Shown here in pieces: positions 26,172 through 36,001 of a DNA stretch of 64,000 bases (positions within the stretch are counted from its first letter, which is position 1; the number at the start of each line of letters is the position of its first letter). The position numbers and the translations under genes are program-made. Origin of the DNA: Flavobacteriales bacterium (GTDB lineage: Bacteria > Bacteroidota > Bacteroidia > Flavobacteriales_F > PHOS-HE28); contig CP065018.1 in NCBI GenBank assembly GCA_016700415.1, forward strand, positions 2,176,001-2,240,000, in the 5' to 3' direction. The notes beneath the pieces are model-generated. The model was not told the origin of the DNA, did no database searches, and saw only the letters and a program-made list of their open reading frames with translations.

Positions 26172-27440
26172 TCAGTTCGGTTGTTGGTTCTTGCCTTCGG
26201 CGGCCTCCGCCCCGGTGGCGGCTTCGGTCTTGGCGGGATCGGTACCGGCCTCTCCCACGGATGCCCCGGAGGAATTCTCAAAAGCCGACAGTAGGATATT
26301 CCACACCTTGAAGGCTCCTGCGCTTTCCACGGTCAAAGGCGCTTGCATGTTGTAGTGTGATATCCCGCACACCTTGTTGCACATCAGGATATAATCGAAA
26401 TCCGGGTTTCCCGTGATGGTGCGCATGCTGTCCGTGGTGATACTGGGCACCAGATGCATACGGGTGACCATTCCGGGAACGGCGTTCATTTGGGCGCGCA
26501 TGTGCGGCAGGTAAACACTGTGGATCACGTCCTGGCTCCGGATCACAAGTTCCACGGGCATGTCCACCGGTAAATGGAACTCCTTGGTGATCTTGTCATC
26601 GCCACCGTGGAGATAGGTACTGTTGTTGCCATTGTCGGCAATGTCCTGTTCCATCAGCGTGCGCAGGTCCATGATGCCCTTTGACATGCGGCCCAAGTGC
26701 GCGATGTGCTCATCCTTTTCATCCTTAAGGTCCTGAGGCAGGATCTCCGCCTGCGCATCCCGATCAGCCTTCTCCTGCAGCATCTGGTCGTGCAGCTCCG
26801 CCAATCGCTTGGTAATGGTGGTGCGAGTAACGACGCCCAGGGGGTTGTCCCCGTTGATCAACCGGAAATCCGTGGCGCCCAACTGACCGTCCTTTCCGGG
26901 ATAACGGAAAGTCCAGTCGAACTGCTTCGCATACACCTCCACCTCCATGGTGCCGGGTTCCGGAGCGGCCGTGATCTTCTCCCAGATGACCAGGCCATAG
27001 ATGATCACACAGACCAGAACGAAAGCGGGCACAACGGTCCATAGCAGCTCCAACCGGTTGTTATGCGGGTACCAGTACGCCTTCTTACCGGGCCGGTGGT
27101 AATATTTGCCCGCGAACCAGAATAGGGCGGTGTTGGTCCCGACGAAGACGATGCTCAGCATGATCCAGTTGAAATGGAGCATGGTTTCGATCCAGACGCC
27201 CTGCGTACTCGCCGGCGGGGGTAGGAGCATATCATGGTAGTGGACTGGGATCCAGATGAAGAAGGCAAAATAGGCCACGCCAAAGGCCCACATCAACCGC
27301 CCGGATAGCCGGTTTTCATGCTCTGGGATGTGCTCTTCCCGCTCGCCGCGCAATTTAGCCGTGAGTTCGGCCACCCGGCTCAGGCGGAGCGCCACCATGA
27401 AGCCAAGCACCAGGACCGCAAGTATCAACAACGTCGTCAT
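26172..27440 (-). CDS. ctaC: Cytochrome c oxidase subunit II
   Basis: Carries the CuA centre that accepts electrons from cytochrome c or ActE-type haem. 422 residues: one extra N-terminal membrane helix (LLILAVLVLGFMVALRL), then the usual two (near ~52-75 and ~90-112), and a periplasmic cupredoxin domain. CuA ligands are H in QDVIHSVYLP and the C-x3-C-x3-H-x2-M pattern in CNKVCGISHYNM. A ~70-residue charged helical insert (RLAELHDQMLQEKADRDAQ onward) splits the cupredoxin domain, as in other Bacteroidota. No C-terminal haem c domain is present, so the haem comes from ActA/ActE. The tail is Ala/Glu-rich. Confidence 0.95.
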   Translation of the reverse strand: MTTLLILAVLVLGFMVALRLSRVAELTAKLRGEREEHIPEHENRLSGRLMWAFGVAYFAFFIWIPVHYHDMLLPPPASTQGVWIETMLHFNWIMLSIVFVGTNTALFWFAGKYYHRPGKKAYWYPHNNRLELLWTVVPAFVLVCVIIYGLVIWEKITAAPEPGTMEVEVYAKQFDWTFRYPGKDGQLGATDFRLINGDNPLGVVTRTTITKRLAELHDQMLQEKADRDAQAEILPQDLKDEKDEHIAHLGRMSKGIMDLRTLMEQDIADNGNNSTYLHGGDDKITKEFHLPVDMPVELVIRSQDVIHSVYLPHMRAQMNAVPGMVTRMHLVPSITTDSMRTITGNPDFDYILMCNKVCGISHYNMQAPLTVESAGAFKVWNILLSAFENSSGASVGEAGTDPAKTEAATGAEAAEGKNQQPN

Positions 27441-27473
27441 GCTATTCGATTATGATCTGTGATGGTCCAGTGG

Positions 27474-28682
27474 TCAGATCTGATGGTGAACACTCTCCTC
27501 CAAGAACGGATGGGCCACCACCGTGAGGGGCGCCTTTGCCAAGGTGGTCAGTACCGTGTGGATGAAAAGGCCGAGGAAGGCGATGAAGAAACCGATCTCC
27601 AGCGTGCCGATACTATGGAAATGATCGCCCAGCGATCCCGGCATGATCATCTGGACGGTGTCCAGCCAATGGCCGATGAAGATGAGCCCGGCCACGCCGA
27701 TGAGATAGCGGGGGCTGCGCTTGGAATCGCGGCTCATCAGCAGTACCATGGGCAGGGCGAAGTTGATGAAATACATGCCCCAGGTCAGCCAAGGATGATG
27801 GTCGATACGGACCTTGAAATAGGTCCCCTCTTCAGGGATGTTCGCATACCACGTCAGCAGGAATTGGGCGAAATAAAGATAGCTCCACAGGAAGCTCACT
27901 GCGAAGACCCACTTGCCCATGTCCTGGATGTGGCTACCGTTCACCTGTGGCAGATATCCTTTGCCCTTGAGGTAAAGCACGATGAGCACCGCCACGATCA
28001 TGCCACCGACCCACATACCTGCGAAGACGTACCACCCGAAGAGCGCGCTCTTCCAATGCACGTCGATGCTCATGATCCAATCCCAGGACAAGACCGAGCT
28101 GAAGAAGGCAAAGAGCACCATGAACACAACGCTGCGGCGGTAGTTCTGCCAATGTGAACGCATCAATGTCTCTCCGGTCTCCCCGTCCATACGCAGGCTG
28201 TGCGAGCGGAACCAGCGTGCGAAGAGGATGAAGGTCCCCATTATTAGGATGGCGCGCACCCAGAAGAAGGGCTTGTTGAGGTAAGGCGACAATAGTTCGA
28301 TGTGCGCATCATAGTGGGCCGGGTCGGCAGTGTCCAATGTCCGCGTGTCCATCCAAGGCCAGATGTGGTTCAGCCCGACAGAGCCGGCCACCAAGCAGAT
28401 CAGGACGAACAATGCACCCAAGGGCAGATAGCCGATGATGCCCTCGTATACCCGTTTTACCAGCACCGTCCATGCCGACTCGGTGATATGGTTCACCGCA
28501 TAGAAGAACAGGGTGCCCAATGCGATGAAGAAGAAGAAGAGGGCGTTGGCATAGAAAGCCGCCCAGGAATACTGTTTATGGTCGGTATGGTCGCCCACCA
28601 CGCCGATCCCTGCCATCACCAGACCGATGATGATCAAAGCCAAGGTGACCGTCCGGGCCCGTTTGCTTATGGTGAAATTCAT
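27474..28682 (-). CDS. actF: Alternative complex III subunit ActF
   Basis: An integral membrane subunit of the quinol:electron-acceptor oxidoreductase (ACIII). 402 residues, about ten membrane segments, including SHWQNYRRSVVFMVLFAFFS, SWDWIMSIDVHWKSALFGWYVFAG and ILIMGTFILFARWFR, which are typical of the NrfD-like ActF. The ATG at 28682 gives the expected MNFTISKRAR start. The sixth gene of the act operon, it precedes ctaC by 33 bases, consistent with an ACIII-oxidase supercomplex. Confidence 0.92.
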   Translation of the reverse strand: MNFTISKRARTVTLALIIIGLVMAGIGVVGDHTDHKQYSWAAFYANALFFFFIALGTLFFYAVNHITESAWTVLVKRVYEGIIGYLPLGALFVLICLVAGSVGLNHIWPWMDTRTLDTADPAHYDAHIELLSPYLNKPFFWVRAILIMGTFILFARWFRSHSLRMDGETGETLMRSHWQNYRRSVVFMVLFAFFSSVLSWDWIMSIDVHWKSALFGWYVFAGMWVGGMIVAVLIVLYLKGKGYLPQVNGSHIQDMGKWVFAVSFLWSYLYFAQFLLTWYANIPEEGTYFKVRIDHHPWLTWGMYFINFALPMVLLMSRDSKRSPRYLIGVAGLIFIGHWLDTVQMIMPGSLGDHFHSIGTLEIGFFIAFLGLFIHTVLTTLAKAPLTVVAHPFLEESVHHQI

Positions 28683-28696
28683 CGCTGCTTGTTTGA

Positions 28697-29389
28697 TCAC
28701 TTGGCGTCGGCGATCGCCGTCATTGTAGTGTCCGTGGTCGTGCCCTCCCCGGGCATCTTTCCGTCGTGCTGCAAAAACTTCACGTATTGGATCACCAACC
28801 AACGCTCCTTATGGTTCAGCTGGCTGGCATGGCTGCCCATGGCGATGTTCCTCCCGAAGGTGATCGAATGGAACATCTTTCCTTCCGGCATTTGGCCGAG
28901 CTGGTTCCCGTCGTAGGCTGGCGGAGGCGGATAATTCCCCTTGGTCACCACCGGCCCGTCCCCCATTCCTTTTACGCCATGGCATTCGGTGCAGAACTTC
29001 TCATAGATCACCTTGCCCTGCTCCACCGTGGCCGTGGTCATGGGAATGGGGCTGTGCAGTTCGAGGCCGGCTTGCTCGTAGCCTTCCGTTGTGTTGGGAT
29101 AGGGGTAGGGGAAATTGTAGCTGGCATCAGCCTCGTTCTCCGCGAACGGGATGGTCCCTCCGGCCGGGATCCGTGCGCTGGGGGTACCGCGCTGGGCCTC
29201 GGCGGTGCTGTCACCGAAGTAGTACGGGTCCTGGCCGTAGTCCACATAAGCCTCGATGGCCGGGCTGCGGTACATGTCCGGCATGTATTCGAGACCGGGG
29301 CTGTCCGGAGTGCTGGAACAGCCCATGAAAAGGGCCGTGCCGCCAAGGGCGATCACAAGGAGAAGCAGGTTCTTCGTGTTGCTCATCAT
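28697..29389 (-). CDS. actE: Alternative complex III subunit ActE (monohaem cytochrome c)
   Basis: A periplasmic lipoprotein: hydrophobic signal and lipobox ending in FMGC, then LEYMPDMYRSPAIEAYVDYG, a conserved ActE segment. The class I cytochrome domain has the haem site CTECH and the axial Met candidate in FGRNIAMGSHASQL. About 230 residues. Start choices at 29398, 29389 and 29386 are all close to or overlap the actD stop (29392). Passes electrons from ActA toward the oxidase. Confidence 0.92.
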   Translation of the reverse strand: MMSNTKNLLLLVIALGGTALFMGCSSTPDSPGLEYMPDMYRSPAIEAYVDYGQDPYYFGDSTAEAQRGTPSARIPAGGTIPFAENEADASYNFPYPYPNTTEGYEQAGLELHSPIPMTTATVEQGKVIYEKFCTECHGVKGMGDGPVVTKGNYPPPPAYDGNQLGQMPEGKMFHSITFGRNIAMGSHASQLNHKERWLVIQYVKFLQHDGKMPGEGTTTDTTMTAIADAK

Positions 29390-29391
29390 CC

Positions 29392-29925
29392 TCAGCATTG
29401 GCGTTCGTTGATCTCGAACACGGTGGTCTCACGCAACATGCCGGTCAGGGCTTCGGCCGGATGGCCATGATTGTCCTCCGTGCGCAGTTCGATGATGAAC
29501 TTATCGTCCGTGCTGCGCGGGTCCGGGTTCCGCGGTGACATTCCCGGAAGTGTCTTGTTCCGAATGAGATAGGTGATCGCCATGCCGTGCGCGGCGCAAA
29601 GCACGGTGAACTCGAACAATACCGGCACGAACGCCGTGACGTTCTGGTAGTAGAACTGGTTCGGCTTGCCGCCCACGTTCATCGGCCAATCATAGATCAT
29701 CATGTAGTATGTGCCGAGGATCGCTAAAGAAAGCCCGAAGACCCCGAACATGAAGGACACGATGCCTAAACGCGTGCGCTTCAGGCCGATGATCGGGTCG
29801 ATGCCGTGTATCGGGCACGGGCTGAAGACGTCCCGCACCTTCACGCCCGCCGTGATAAGCTTGCGTGCCGCGGACTTCAACAGTTCCGGGTCCTCGTATA
29901 ACGCGTAGATGACTTTATTGGACAT
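29392..29925 (-). CDS. actD: Alternative complex III subunit ActD (DUF3341)
   Basis: A 177-residue membrane subunit of ACIII. A soluble N-terminal part (ALYEDPELLKSAARKLITAG, then VFSPCPIHGID) precedes two membrane helices (LGIVSFMFGVFGLSLAILGTY and FVPVLFEFTVLCAAHGMAITYL). The C-terminus is cytoplasmic. Its length and motifs are those of DUF3341 proteins that always sit between actC and actE. It ends just inside the actE start region, indicating translational coupling. Confidence 0.93.
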   Translation of the reverse strand: MSNKVIYALYEDPELLKSAARKLITAGVKVRDVFSPCPIHGIDPIIGLKRTRLGIVSFMFGVFGLSLAILGTYYMMIYDWPMNVGGKPNQFYYQNVTAFVPVLFEFTVLCAAHGMAITYLIRNKTLPGMSPRNPDPRSTDDKFIIELRTEDNHGHPAEALTGMLRETTVFEINERQC

Positions 29926-29930
29926 GCCGC

Positions 29931-31325
29931 TCAGTGCTGTGATTTGGGTAACACCTCACCCTTGTAGCTCTCGCCGCTGGACTTGAGGATGGTTTTCAGC
30001 TCATTCAACGCCAACACCGGGAAGAAGCGGGCGAAAAGCAGGTACAGGGTGAAGAAGATACCGATGGTGCCTAAGAAGGTGCCGACATCCACCCATGTAG
30101 GGTAGAACATGGTCCAGCCCGAAGGCAGGTATTCGCGGTGCAGGCATAGCACGATGATGTCGAAGCGCTCGAACCACATGCCCACGTTGATCACGATGGC
30201 AATGGCCCAGGCCCAGAAGAAACTTGTGCGGATGGGACGGAACCAGAGCATCGCAGGGATCAGGATGTTGCAAAGGATCAAGGCCCAGAAGGCCCACCAG
30301 TACTGGCCCGTGGCCGCCCCGACGGACATGTACGTGTAGTATTCGTACTCCACGCCGCTGTACCAGCCCATGAAGAACTCGGTGGCGTAGGCCACGGCCA
30401 CGATGCCGCCAGTGACCATGATCACGATGTTCATGTACTCGACGTGCTTTCTGGTCACATAAGCCTCCAAGTTCATGGCCTTGCGCATCACCAGCAACAG
30501 GGTCTGCACCATGGCGAACCCGGAGAAGATGGCCCCAGCCACGAAATAGGGGGGGAAAATGGTGCTGTGCCAACCAGGGACCAACGAGGTGGCGAAGTCC
30601 ATGGACACTACTGAGTGTACCGAGAACACCAGCGGCGTGGCAAGGCCCGCGAGAACCAGGCTCACTTCCTCGAAACGCTGCCAAGCCTTGGCATTGCCGG
30701 TCCAGCCGAAGGAAAGGATCCCGTACATCGTCTTCTGCCACTTCTTCGCGACACGGTCGCGAATGGAGGCGAAGTCAGGGATGAGGCCGATGTACCAGTA
30801 TACCAAGGACACCGAGAAATAGGTCGAAATAGCGAACACGTCCCAAAGCAGTGGCGAGTTGAAGTTCACCCAGAGGGAGCCGAACTGGTTGGGCAACGGG
30901 AACACGAAGTAGGCCAGCCAGATGCGGCCCATGTGGATCATGGGGAACAGGGCCGCCATTATCACTGCGAAGATGGTCATGGCTTCCGCCGAACGGTTCA
31001 CGGCCATACGCCATTTCTGGCGGAAAAGCAGCAGTACCGCGCTGATGAGCGTGCCCGCGTGGCCGATGCCCACCCACCACACGAAGTTGGTGATGTCCCA
31101 GGCCCAGTTGATGGTCTTGTTCATCCCCCATACCCCGATACCCTCGCTGATCAGGTAGAGGATGCAACCAACGCCGTAAGCGGCAATGATGGACGCGATG
31201 GTAAGGAGTATGTACCACGTGCGGGGGGCCTTGTTCTCGATAGGGCCCACCACGTCCGCCGTGATGTCCCCGTAAGTGCGGTGGCCCAAGATGAGCGGTG
31301 GGCGTATGGCTGCTTCCTGATGCAT
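29931..31325 (-). CDS. actC: Alternative complex III subunit ActC (NrfD/PsrC-like)
   Basis: A 464-residue polytopic membrane protein, the likely menaquinol-binding subunit of ACIII. It has about ten helices, including INWAWDITNFVWWVGIGHAG near the N-terminus, a signature of NrfD/PsrC-type quinol subunits in this complex, and PIRTSFFWAWAIAIVINVGMW toward the end. Starts 15 bases after the actB stop. Confidence 0.94.
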   Translation of the reverse strand: MHQEAAIRPPLILGHRTYGDITADVVGPIENKAPRTWYILLTIASIIAAYGVGCILYLISEGIGVWGMNKTINWAWDITNFVWWVGIGHAGTLISAVLLLFRQKWRMAVNRSAEAMTIFAVIMAALFPMIHMGRIWLAYFVFPLPNQFGSLWVNFNSPLLWDVFAISTYFSVSLVYWYIGLIPDFASIRDRVAKKWQKTMYGILSFGWTGNAKAWQRFEEVSLVLAGLATPLVFSVHSVVSMDFATSLVPGWHSTIFPPYFVAGAIFSGFAMVQTLLLVMRKAMNLEAYVTRKHVEYMNIVIMVTGGIVAVAYATEFFMGWYSGVEYEYYTYMSVGAATGQYWWAFWALILCNILIPAMLWFRPIRTSFFWAWAIAIVINVGMWFERFDIIVLCLHREYLPSGWTMFYPTWVDVGTFLGTIGIFFTLYLLFARFFPVLALNELKTILKSSGESYKGEVLPKSQH

Positions 31326-31340
31326 GTTGCCGGTCTTCTC

Positions 31341-34300
31341 TTAGGCTTTGTGGTGTTCGTCCTTCTCTTCGATGTTGCGCACCTTCACTAAGTAGGTCAC
31401 ATTGGGCTGGACTCCGAGTTCCTCGAGCATCTGGTAGCCGCGGGCATTGTCCCGACCGGCACGCACTTGGCTTCCGCTGTCATTGAGGTCGCCGAAGATG
31501 ATGGCCCCGGTGCCACAAGCGGCTGAACAAGCGGTCTCGATATCGCCGTCCTTCACTGGCCTGCTCTGCTTTTTCGCTTCGAGCTTACCGTTCTGGATCC
31601 GTTGCACACAGAGACTGCACTTTTCCATCACGCCGCGCCCACGCACCACCACATCGGGATTCAGTACCATGCGCCCGAGGTCATCCCAAGCGGGGTTCAC
31701 ATCGCCGAATTGTTCGGTGACGTAATTGAACCAGTTGAAGCGACGGACCTTGTAGGGGCAGTTGTTCGCGCAATAGCGAGTACCGATGCACCGGTTGTAG
31801 GTCATCATGTTCAGGCCTTCCTCACTGTGCGTGGTAGCCACCACAGGGCACACTGTTTCGCAAGGCGCATGATTGCAATGTTGGCACATCACCGGCATGA
31901 AGATCACCGATGGCTGCTCGCTCGGGCGCTCCATTTCCGACAATCGCCCGGCCCAGCTCAGGCCTTCGGTATCCGTGTGCGTGTCCGAGCTGTAATAACG
32001 GTCAATGCGCAACCAATGCATTTCACGGCTCCGGCGCACTTCGTCCTTGCCTACCACGGAGATGTTGTTCTCGCTGTTGCAGGCGGTGATGCATGCGCCG
32101 CAACCGATGCAGCTGTTGAGATCGATGCTCATGCCCCAACGATGGCCCACTTCGGCGATGGGGTGGTCCGCCCACAGGTCGATCGAGGTTGCCGGCACGC
32201 GGTCCTGCGCGTCCACCTTGCCGTCGTTGTTCACATCCTCATGGACGGCCAGGGTCTCCAGCTCATTGTAGGTCTCACGCGGCTCGTTCAAGGCCCACAC
32301 GGTGTAGGTGGTCTCCTTCACGATGCTCTCGCGGTCCATGCCCGTCATCTGGGTCTGGGTGAGGGCGATGGCGTAGGTACCGCCGGTCGTTTCCACGGAA
32401 GCTGGCGCGGAATAGCGCACGGTGTTGTCAAGAAGGGACGTCCACGGATAAGCGTTTTTGCCTACCGGGGCCGGGCTGCCGTCCGCATTGCGCATGCAGG
32501 CGGCGCGGCCAACACGCTCACCGTTGGCGCCACGGCCGTAACCAAGGGCAACTGCCAAGGTCTTCGGTGCCTGACCGGGGCTCATGATCGCTGGTAGCTC
32601 CATGGCGATGCCGTTCACCGTCACTTTCAATACTTGCGCCGGGCTTTCCTGGCCGATATAGAGCTCTTTGAAGGTCTTGCCGGTGAGTTCACTGAGGTCT
32701 TCCGGGGCGATACAGACGTAGTTGTCCCAAGTCGCCTTTGTGATGGGGTCCGGTAGTTCCTGCAACCACGGATTGCTCGCGTGCAGGCCGCTGCCAAGTG
32801 CTTCGGAGGTGTACAATTCCACTTCCCAATCCCCTGTTTGCTTGGTGATCTCGCGGACTTTGCCGGCAGCCTGGGCCACATCGGCGCTGAAGACGGTGGG
32901 CTCGGCCGTCTCACTGATAGTGCCGGCGTAGACTCCGTCATGGACACTTTGATCCCAGCTGTTCAGGGTGCCGCCCCCTGCGGGAAGGGTATCCTTGCAG
33001 ACGTTCTGCACGAAGCTGTGCCAATCGGTGTCCACACCGCTCCATGCCAAGAGGCTCTGGCCCCATTGGCGGGTGTCGAACAACGGACGGATCGTGGGCT
33101 GGGTGAGCGCGTAGTGCCCGGATGTGGGGACTTGATCGTTCCAGCTTTCCAGCCAATGGTGGTCGGGAGTGATCCAGTTGCACAAGCTGGCGGTCTCGTC
33201 GGCATGGCTGCTGAAGCTCACCGTCAGGCCGGTCTTCTTCAAGCCCGCCTTGAACTCCTCCGCATTCGGCAGTGTATAGGCGGGATTGGTGCCTGCGATG
33301 AGGATCGCGCCCACCGTGCCAGCGTTCATGTCCTTCACCAACTGGGCCATCACCGCATCGTTCCCTTGGAAGAAGGGCGAAGCGTTGTGGATGTCGATGG
33401 TGCTGCCGTAGTTGCTCAGCATGCTGTTGATGCTGTTCACCAGTACCTGCGTGCCTTCATCGTTGACGCCGCACATCACTACGCTCTTGCCTTTGGCTGC
33501 GAGCAGCTCCTTGGCGCATTGGGCAATGGCGGCATCGGCGTGTGCGTCCACCTTCAGGGCGGAGACCGTGGTCCCTCCCGTTTGAACGGCGATCGCATCG
33601 TGCAGCCCCATGACAACGAGGGGAAGCATGCTGTTGCGCACGGCGGTGCGCTGGTCCGCGTTGGCTCCCGTAAGGCTCATGCGCGCCTCGAACTGCCAGT
33701 GGCGGCTCATGGGCAGGTCCTTCGTGGCACTTTCAGGCTTGCGGCGCTGGGCATATTGCCATACGTTCTCGTTGGTGCTCCCCCAATTGCTGAGAAAGTC
33801 CGCACCCACGCCCACCACCACATCAGCTTTGGAGAGGTCGTAGGTCGGGAAGGCCCATTTGCCGAAGCTTTTGAGGTTGGCGCTAGCGATGCCGGCGTAG
33901 CTCACGGCGTCGTACTGTACATGGTCCACAGCGCCGCCCACGTTCACGGTCATTTCAGCATCGCTGCTGTTAAGGCGCAGGTTGTGCTTGGCCTTGAATA
34001 CATCGATGGCCGACTTGGTGCTGGGGCTGATCACCGTGTTGGTGAGGATCACGATGCGCTTGCCTGCGGCGCTTGCCTTTTCCAGCTCACCGCCGATGGC
34101 CTTGTCCGCATCGGACCATGGTTGCTGCGCGAAGTTGCCGCCCTTCACCTCCATGGGGCCGGGCAGGCGCTCGCTGTCATACAGGCCCAGTACGCTGCTG
34201 TTCACCCGTGCATTGATGGTGCCCTTGCCGACCTTCGGGTCCCGATTGATACCGAAGCGGGGGTTCCCTTGGACGTGGATGGGGCGCCCTTCACGGGTCT

Positions 34301-34625
34301 TCACCAGCACGCTGGCGAAGTCCTCCCCGTCATAATAGGTGCTGGCATACCAGTTGGCCACCCCGGGAGTGATCTCCTCGGGCTTGTTCACATACGGAAT
34401 GCTCTTGATCACCGGGGTCTCGCATGCGGCCAGGGTCGCGGCGCCCACGGAGAAGCCCAGGAATTTCAGGAAATCGCGGCGGCTGGTGGTGGAGCCGGTG
34501 ATGCTGCCATCGGCAAGCACCTGGTCCAGGGGCATGGGTTCATTGAACTCGTTGGTCCCGGTGGCCGGTACGTGTGCAGGGTCCGTTTCGGAAAGGTCCT
34601 GCCAATATCGTTTCGTGCTCGACAT
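31341..34625 (-). CDS. actB: Alternative complex III subunit ActB (fused molybdopterin-like and FeS domains)
   Basis: 1094 residues. A twin-arginine signal (SRRDFLKFLGFSVGAATLAAC) is followed by a molybdopterin-oxidoreductase-like domain that in ACIII lacks the cofactor. A C-terminal ferredoxin domain has four cluster motifs: CIGCGACITAC, CQHCNHAPCETVC, CIGTRYCANNC and CSLCVQRIQNG with a later CSAAC. Between the two domains (~residues 795-808) sits EDVNNDGKVDAQD, a dockerin/EF-hand-like calcium loop not usual in ActB as far as I know. The ATG at 34625 (MSSTKRYWQ) replaces a 52-codon upstream extension. Confidence 0.94.
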   Translation of the reverse strand: MSSTKRYWQDLSETDPAHVPATGTNEFNEPMPLDQVLADGSITGSTTSRRDFLKFLGFSVGAATLAACETPVIKSIPYVNKPEEITPGVANWYASTYYDGEDFASVLVKTREGRPIHVQGNPRFGINRDPKVGKGTINARVNSSVLGLYDSERLPGPMEVKGGNFAQQPWSDADKAIGGELEKASAAGKRIVILTNTVISPSTKSAIDVFKAKHNLRLNSSDAEMTVNVGGAVDHVQYDAVSYAGIASANLKSFGKWAFPTYDLSKADVVVGVGADFLSNWGSTNENVWQYAQRRKPESATKDLPMSRHWQFEARMSLTGANADQRTAVRNSMLPLVVMGLHDAIAVQTGGTTVSALKVDAHADAAIAQCAKELLAAKGKSVVMCGVNDEGTQVLVNSINSMLSNYGSTIDIHNASPFFQGNDAVMAQLVKDMNAGTVGAILIAGTNPAYTLPNAEEFKAGLKKTGLTVSFSSHADETASLCNWITPDHHWLESWNDQVPTSGHYALTQPTIRPLFDTRQWGQSLLAWSGVDTDWHSFVQNVCKDTLPAGGGTLNSWDQSVHDGVYAGTISETAEPTVFSADVAQAAGKVREITKQTGDWEVELYTSEALGSGLHASNPWLQELPDPITKATWDNYVCIAPEDLSELTGKTFKELYIGQESPAQVLKVTVNGIAMELPAIMSPGQAPKTLAVALGYGRGANGERVGRAACMRNADGSPAPVGKNAYPWTSLLDNTVRYSAPASVETTGGTYAIALTQTQMTGMDRESIVKETTYTVWALNEPRETYNELETLAVHEDVNNDGKVDAQDRVPATSIDLWADHPIAEVGHRWGMSIDLNSCIGCGACITACNSENNISVVGKDEVRRSREMHWLRIDRYYSSDTHTDTEGLSWAGRLSEMERPSEQPSVIFMPVMCQHCNHAPCETVCPVVATTHSEEGLNMMTYNRCIGTRYCANNCPYKVRRFNWFNYVTEQFGDVNPAWDDLGRMVLNPDVVVRGRGVMEKCSLCVQRIQNGKLEAKKQSRPVKDGDIETACSAACGTGAIIFGDLNDSGSQVRAGRDNARGYQMLEELGVQPNVTYLVKVRNIEEKDEHHKA

Positions 34626-34644
34626 CTGTCTGCGCTGATCGGTC

Positions 34645-35958
34645 TTAGTAATGGCACTTGGCGCAATCCCAGCCGCCAAGCTCACGAACGGTGATCTTCT
34701 CGTCCTCCAAGTATTTCTTGAGCTCACGCTGGCCCATCGGTGTTTGGGCCAGGCGGCGGTGTATCTCCTTATAGTAGCCATTGTCGCTACCGGCCACCTT
34801 GACCTCCGTTTCGTTGTGGCACTGGAGGCACCAGCTCATGGTCAGTGGGGCCCATTGCTCCGCTTGGTCCATCCCGGTGTCCACGGGGCCATGACACTTC
34901 TGGCACTCGATCTTGGCCACGGCAACGTGTTGGGAGTGATTGAAATACACGTGGTCGGGCAGGTTATGGACCTTGTTCCACACGATGGGCTTCTCATTGC
35001 CGGTGTAGGTCATGGTCGCGGGGTCCCATCCTACGGACGCATAGATCTTTGCGATCTCCACCGTGCCGGTCTTCGGCCCTTCACTGACGGCCTTGTGGCA
35101 ATTCATGCACACGTTGGCACTGGGGATACCGGCGTGGCGGCTTTTCTCCGCGCCGCTATGGCAATACTGGCAATTAATGGCCAAGTTGTCCTTGCCGGCA
35201 TGCACCGTGTGGTCGAACAGGATGGGTTGCGAGGGCTTGTAGTGGGCCACGGTTTCACCACCATACACACCGATCTGGAAGAGAAAATTCCAGGTCAGTA
35301 CAGCGCCCCAGACCAACAATAGCAGCACTGCCACCGAGGCCCATCCCTTGTTGCGACCGGCCCAACGGCAAATGCGGCCCCAAATACCCAAGGCGGGTTC
35401 CGCCGCAAGCCCTTGCTTTTCCCGGACCGCGTTAGAAAGCTGATGCCGGACACCACCCAAGGAGAGCAGCACCAGAAGTAGCAACAGTCCGGTGATCACC
35501 AACCATTCCCAGTTGCTGGAAGGTGCTTTTTCCGCAGGAGCCTCGGTCTGTGGCTTGGCGCTGGCAGGAGGTCCGTAATTGTCCGCATAATACAGTATGG
35601 CAGCGATGTCGGCGTCGCTCACCGCCTGTGGCGGCATCACGATCTTATTGTGGGTCTCGAAGAGCTGCTTGGCGTGGTCGTTGCCGGTCTTGATATAGGC
35701 CTGGCTGTTCTTGATCCAGGCGTGGAGGTCACCCTTGCCTTCCCAACGCTGCGTTGCACCCTTCACTGCCGGGCCGGTCATGTCCTTGTCCGGCTTGTGG
35801 CAGCTGGCGCAGTTCGCTTTGAAGATCTTTTCGCCGGAGTCGTATTGAGCTTGGTCCACCTGAGCGGAAACGCTGGTGACGGTCAGCAGAATGGCGGCGA
35901 GGGCGCTGAGGTGTAGCAGACCTATGGAACGCTTGAGAAGCCTGAGTACAAAGGACAT
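34645..35958 (-). CDS. actA: Alternative complex III subunit ActA (hexahaem cytochrome c)
   Basis: 437 residues with six CxxCH haem sites: CASCH in an N-terminal class I cytochrome domain after a signal peptide, then, beyond two membrane segments (WLVITGLLLLLVLLSL and ASVAVLLLLVWGAVLTW), CQYCH, CMNCH, CQKCH, CLQCH and CAKCH in the usual pentahaem domain. The monohaem-pentahaem fusion is common in Bacteroidota. First gene of the ACIII-caa3 operon. The ATG at 35958 matches the signal peptide; the upstream extension overlaps the promoter box. Confidence 0.94.
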   Translation of the reverse strand: MSFVLRLLKRSIGLLHLSALAAILLTVTSVSAQVDQAQYDSGEKIFKANCASCHKPDKDMTGPAVKGATQRWEGKGDLHAWIKNSQAYIKTGNDHAKQLFETHNKIVMPPQAVSDADIAAILYYADNYGPPASAKPQTEAPAEKAPSSNWEWLVITGLLLLLVLLSLGGVRHQLSNAVREKQGLAAEPALGIWGRICRWAGRNKGWASVAVLLLLVWGAVLTWNFLFQIGVYGGETVAHYKPSQPILFDHTVHAGKDNLAINCQYCHSGAEKSRHAGIPSANVCMNCHKAVSEGPKTGTVEIAKIYASVGWDPATMTYTGNEKPIVWNKVHNLPDHVYFNHSQHVAVAKIECQKCHGPVDTGMDQAEQWAPLTMSWCLQCHNETEVKVAGSDNGYYKEIHRRLAQTPMGQRELKKYLEDEKITVRELGGWDCAKCHY

Positions 35959-36001
35959 TCCGGACAAATTTGATGGTGGATCCCGATGGATCATCGCCGC
36001 G

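Noticed and set aside
32781..34694. 637-codon open frame antisense to actB (similar long frames antisense to infB/nusA and DUF6029-like gene)
   Set aside because: Shadow frames of GC-rich genes; no recognisable motifs or plausible starts.
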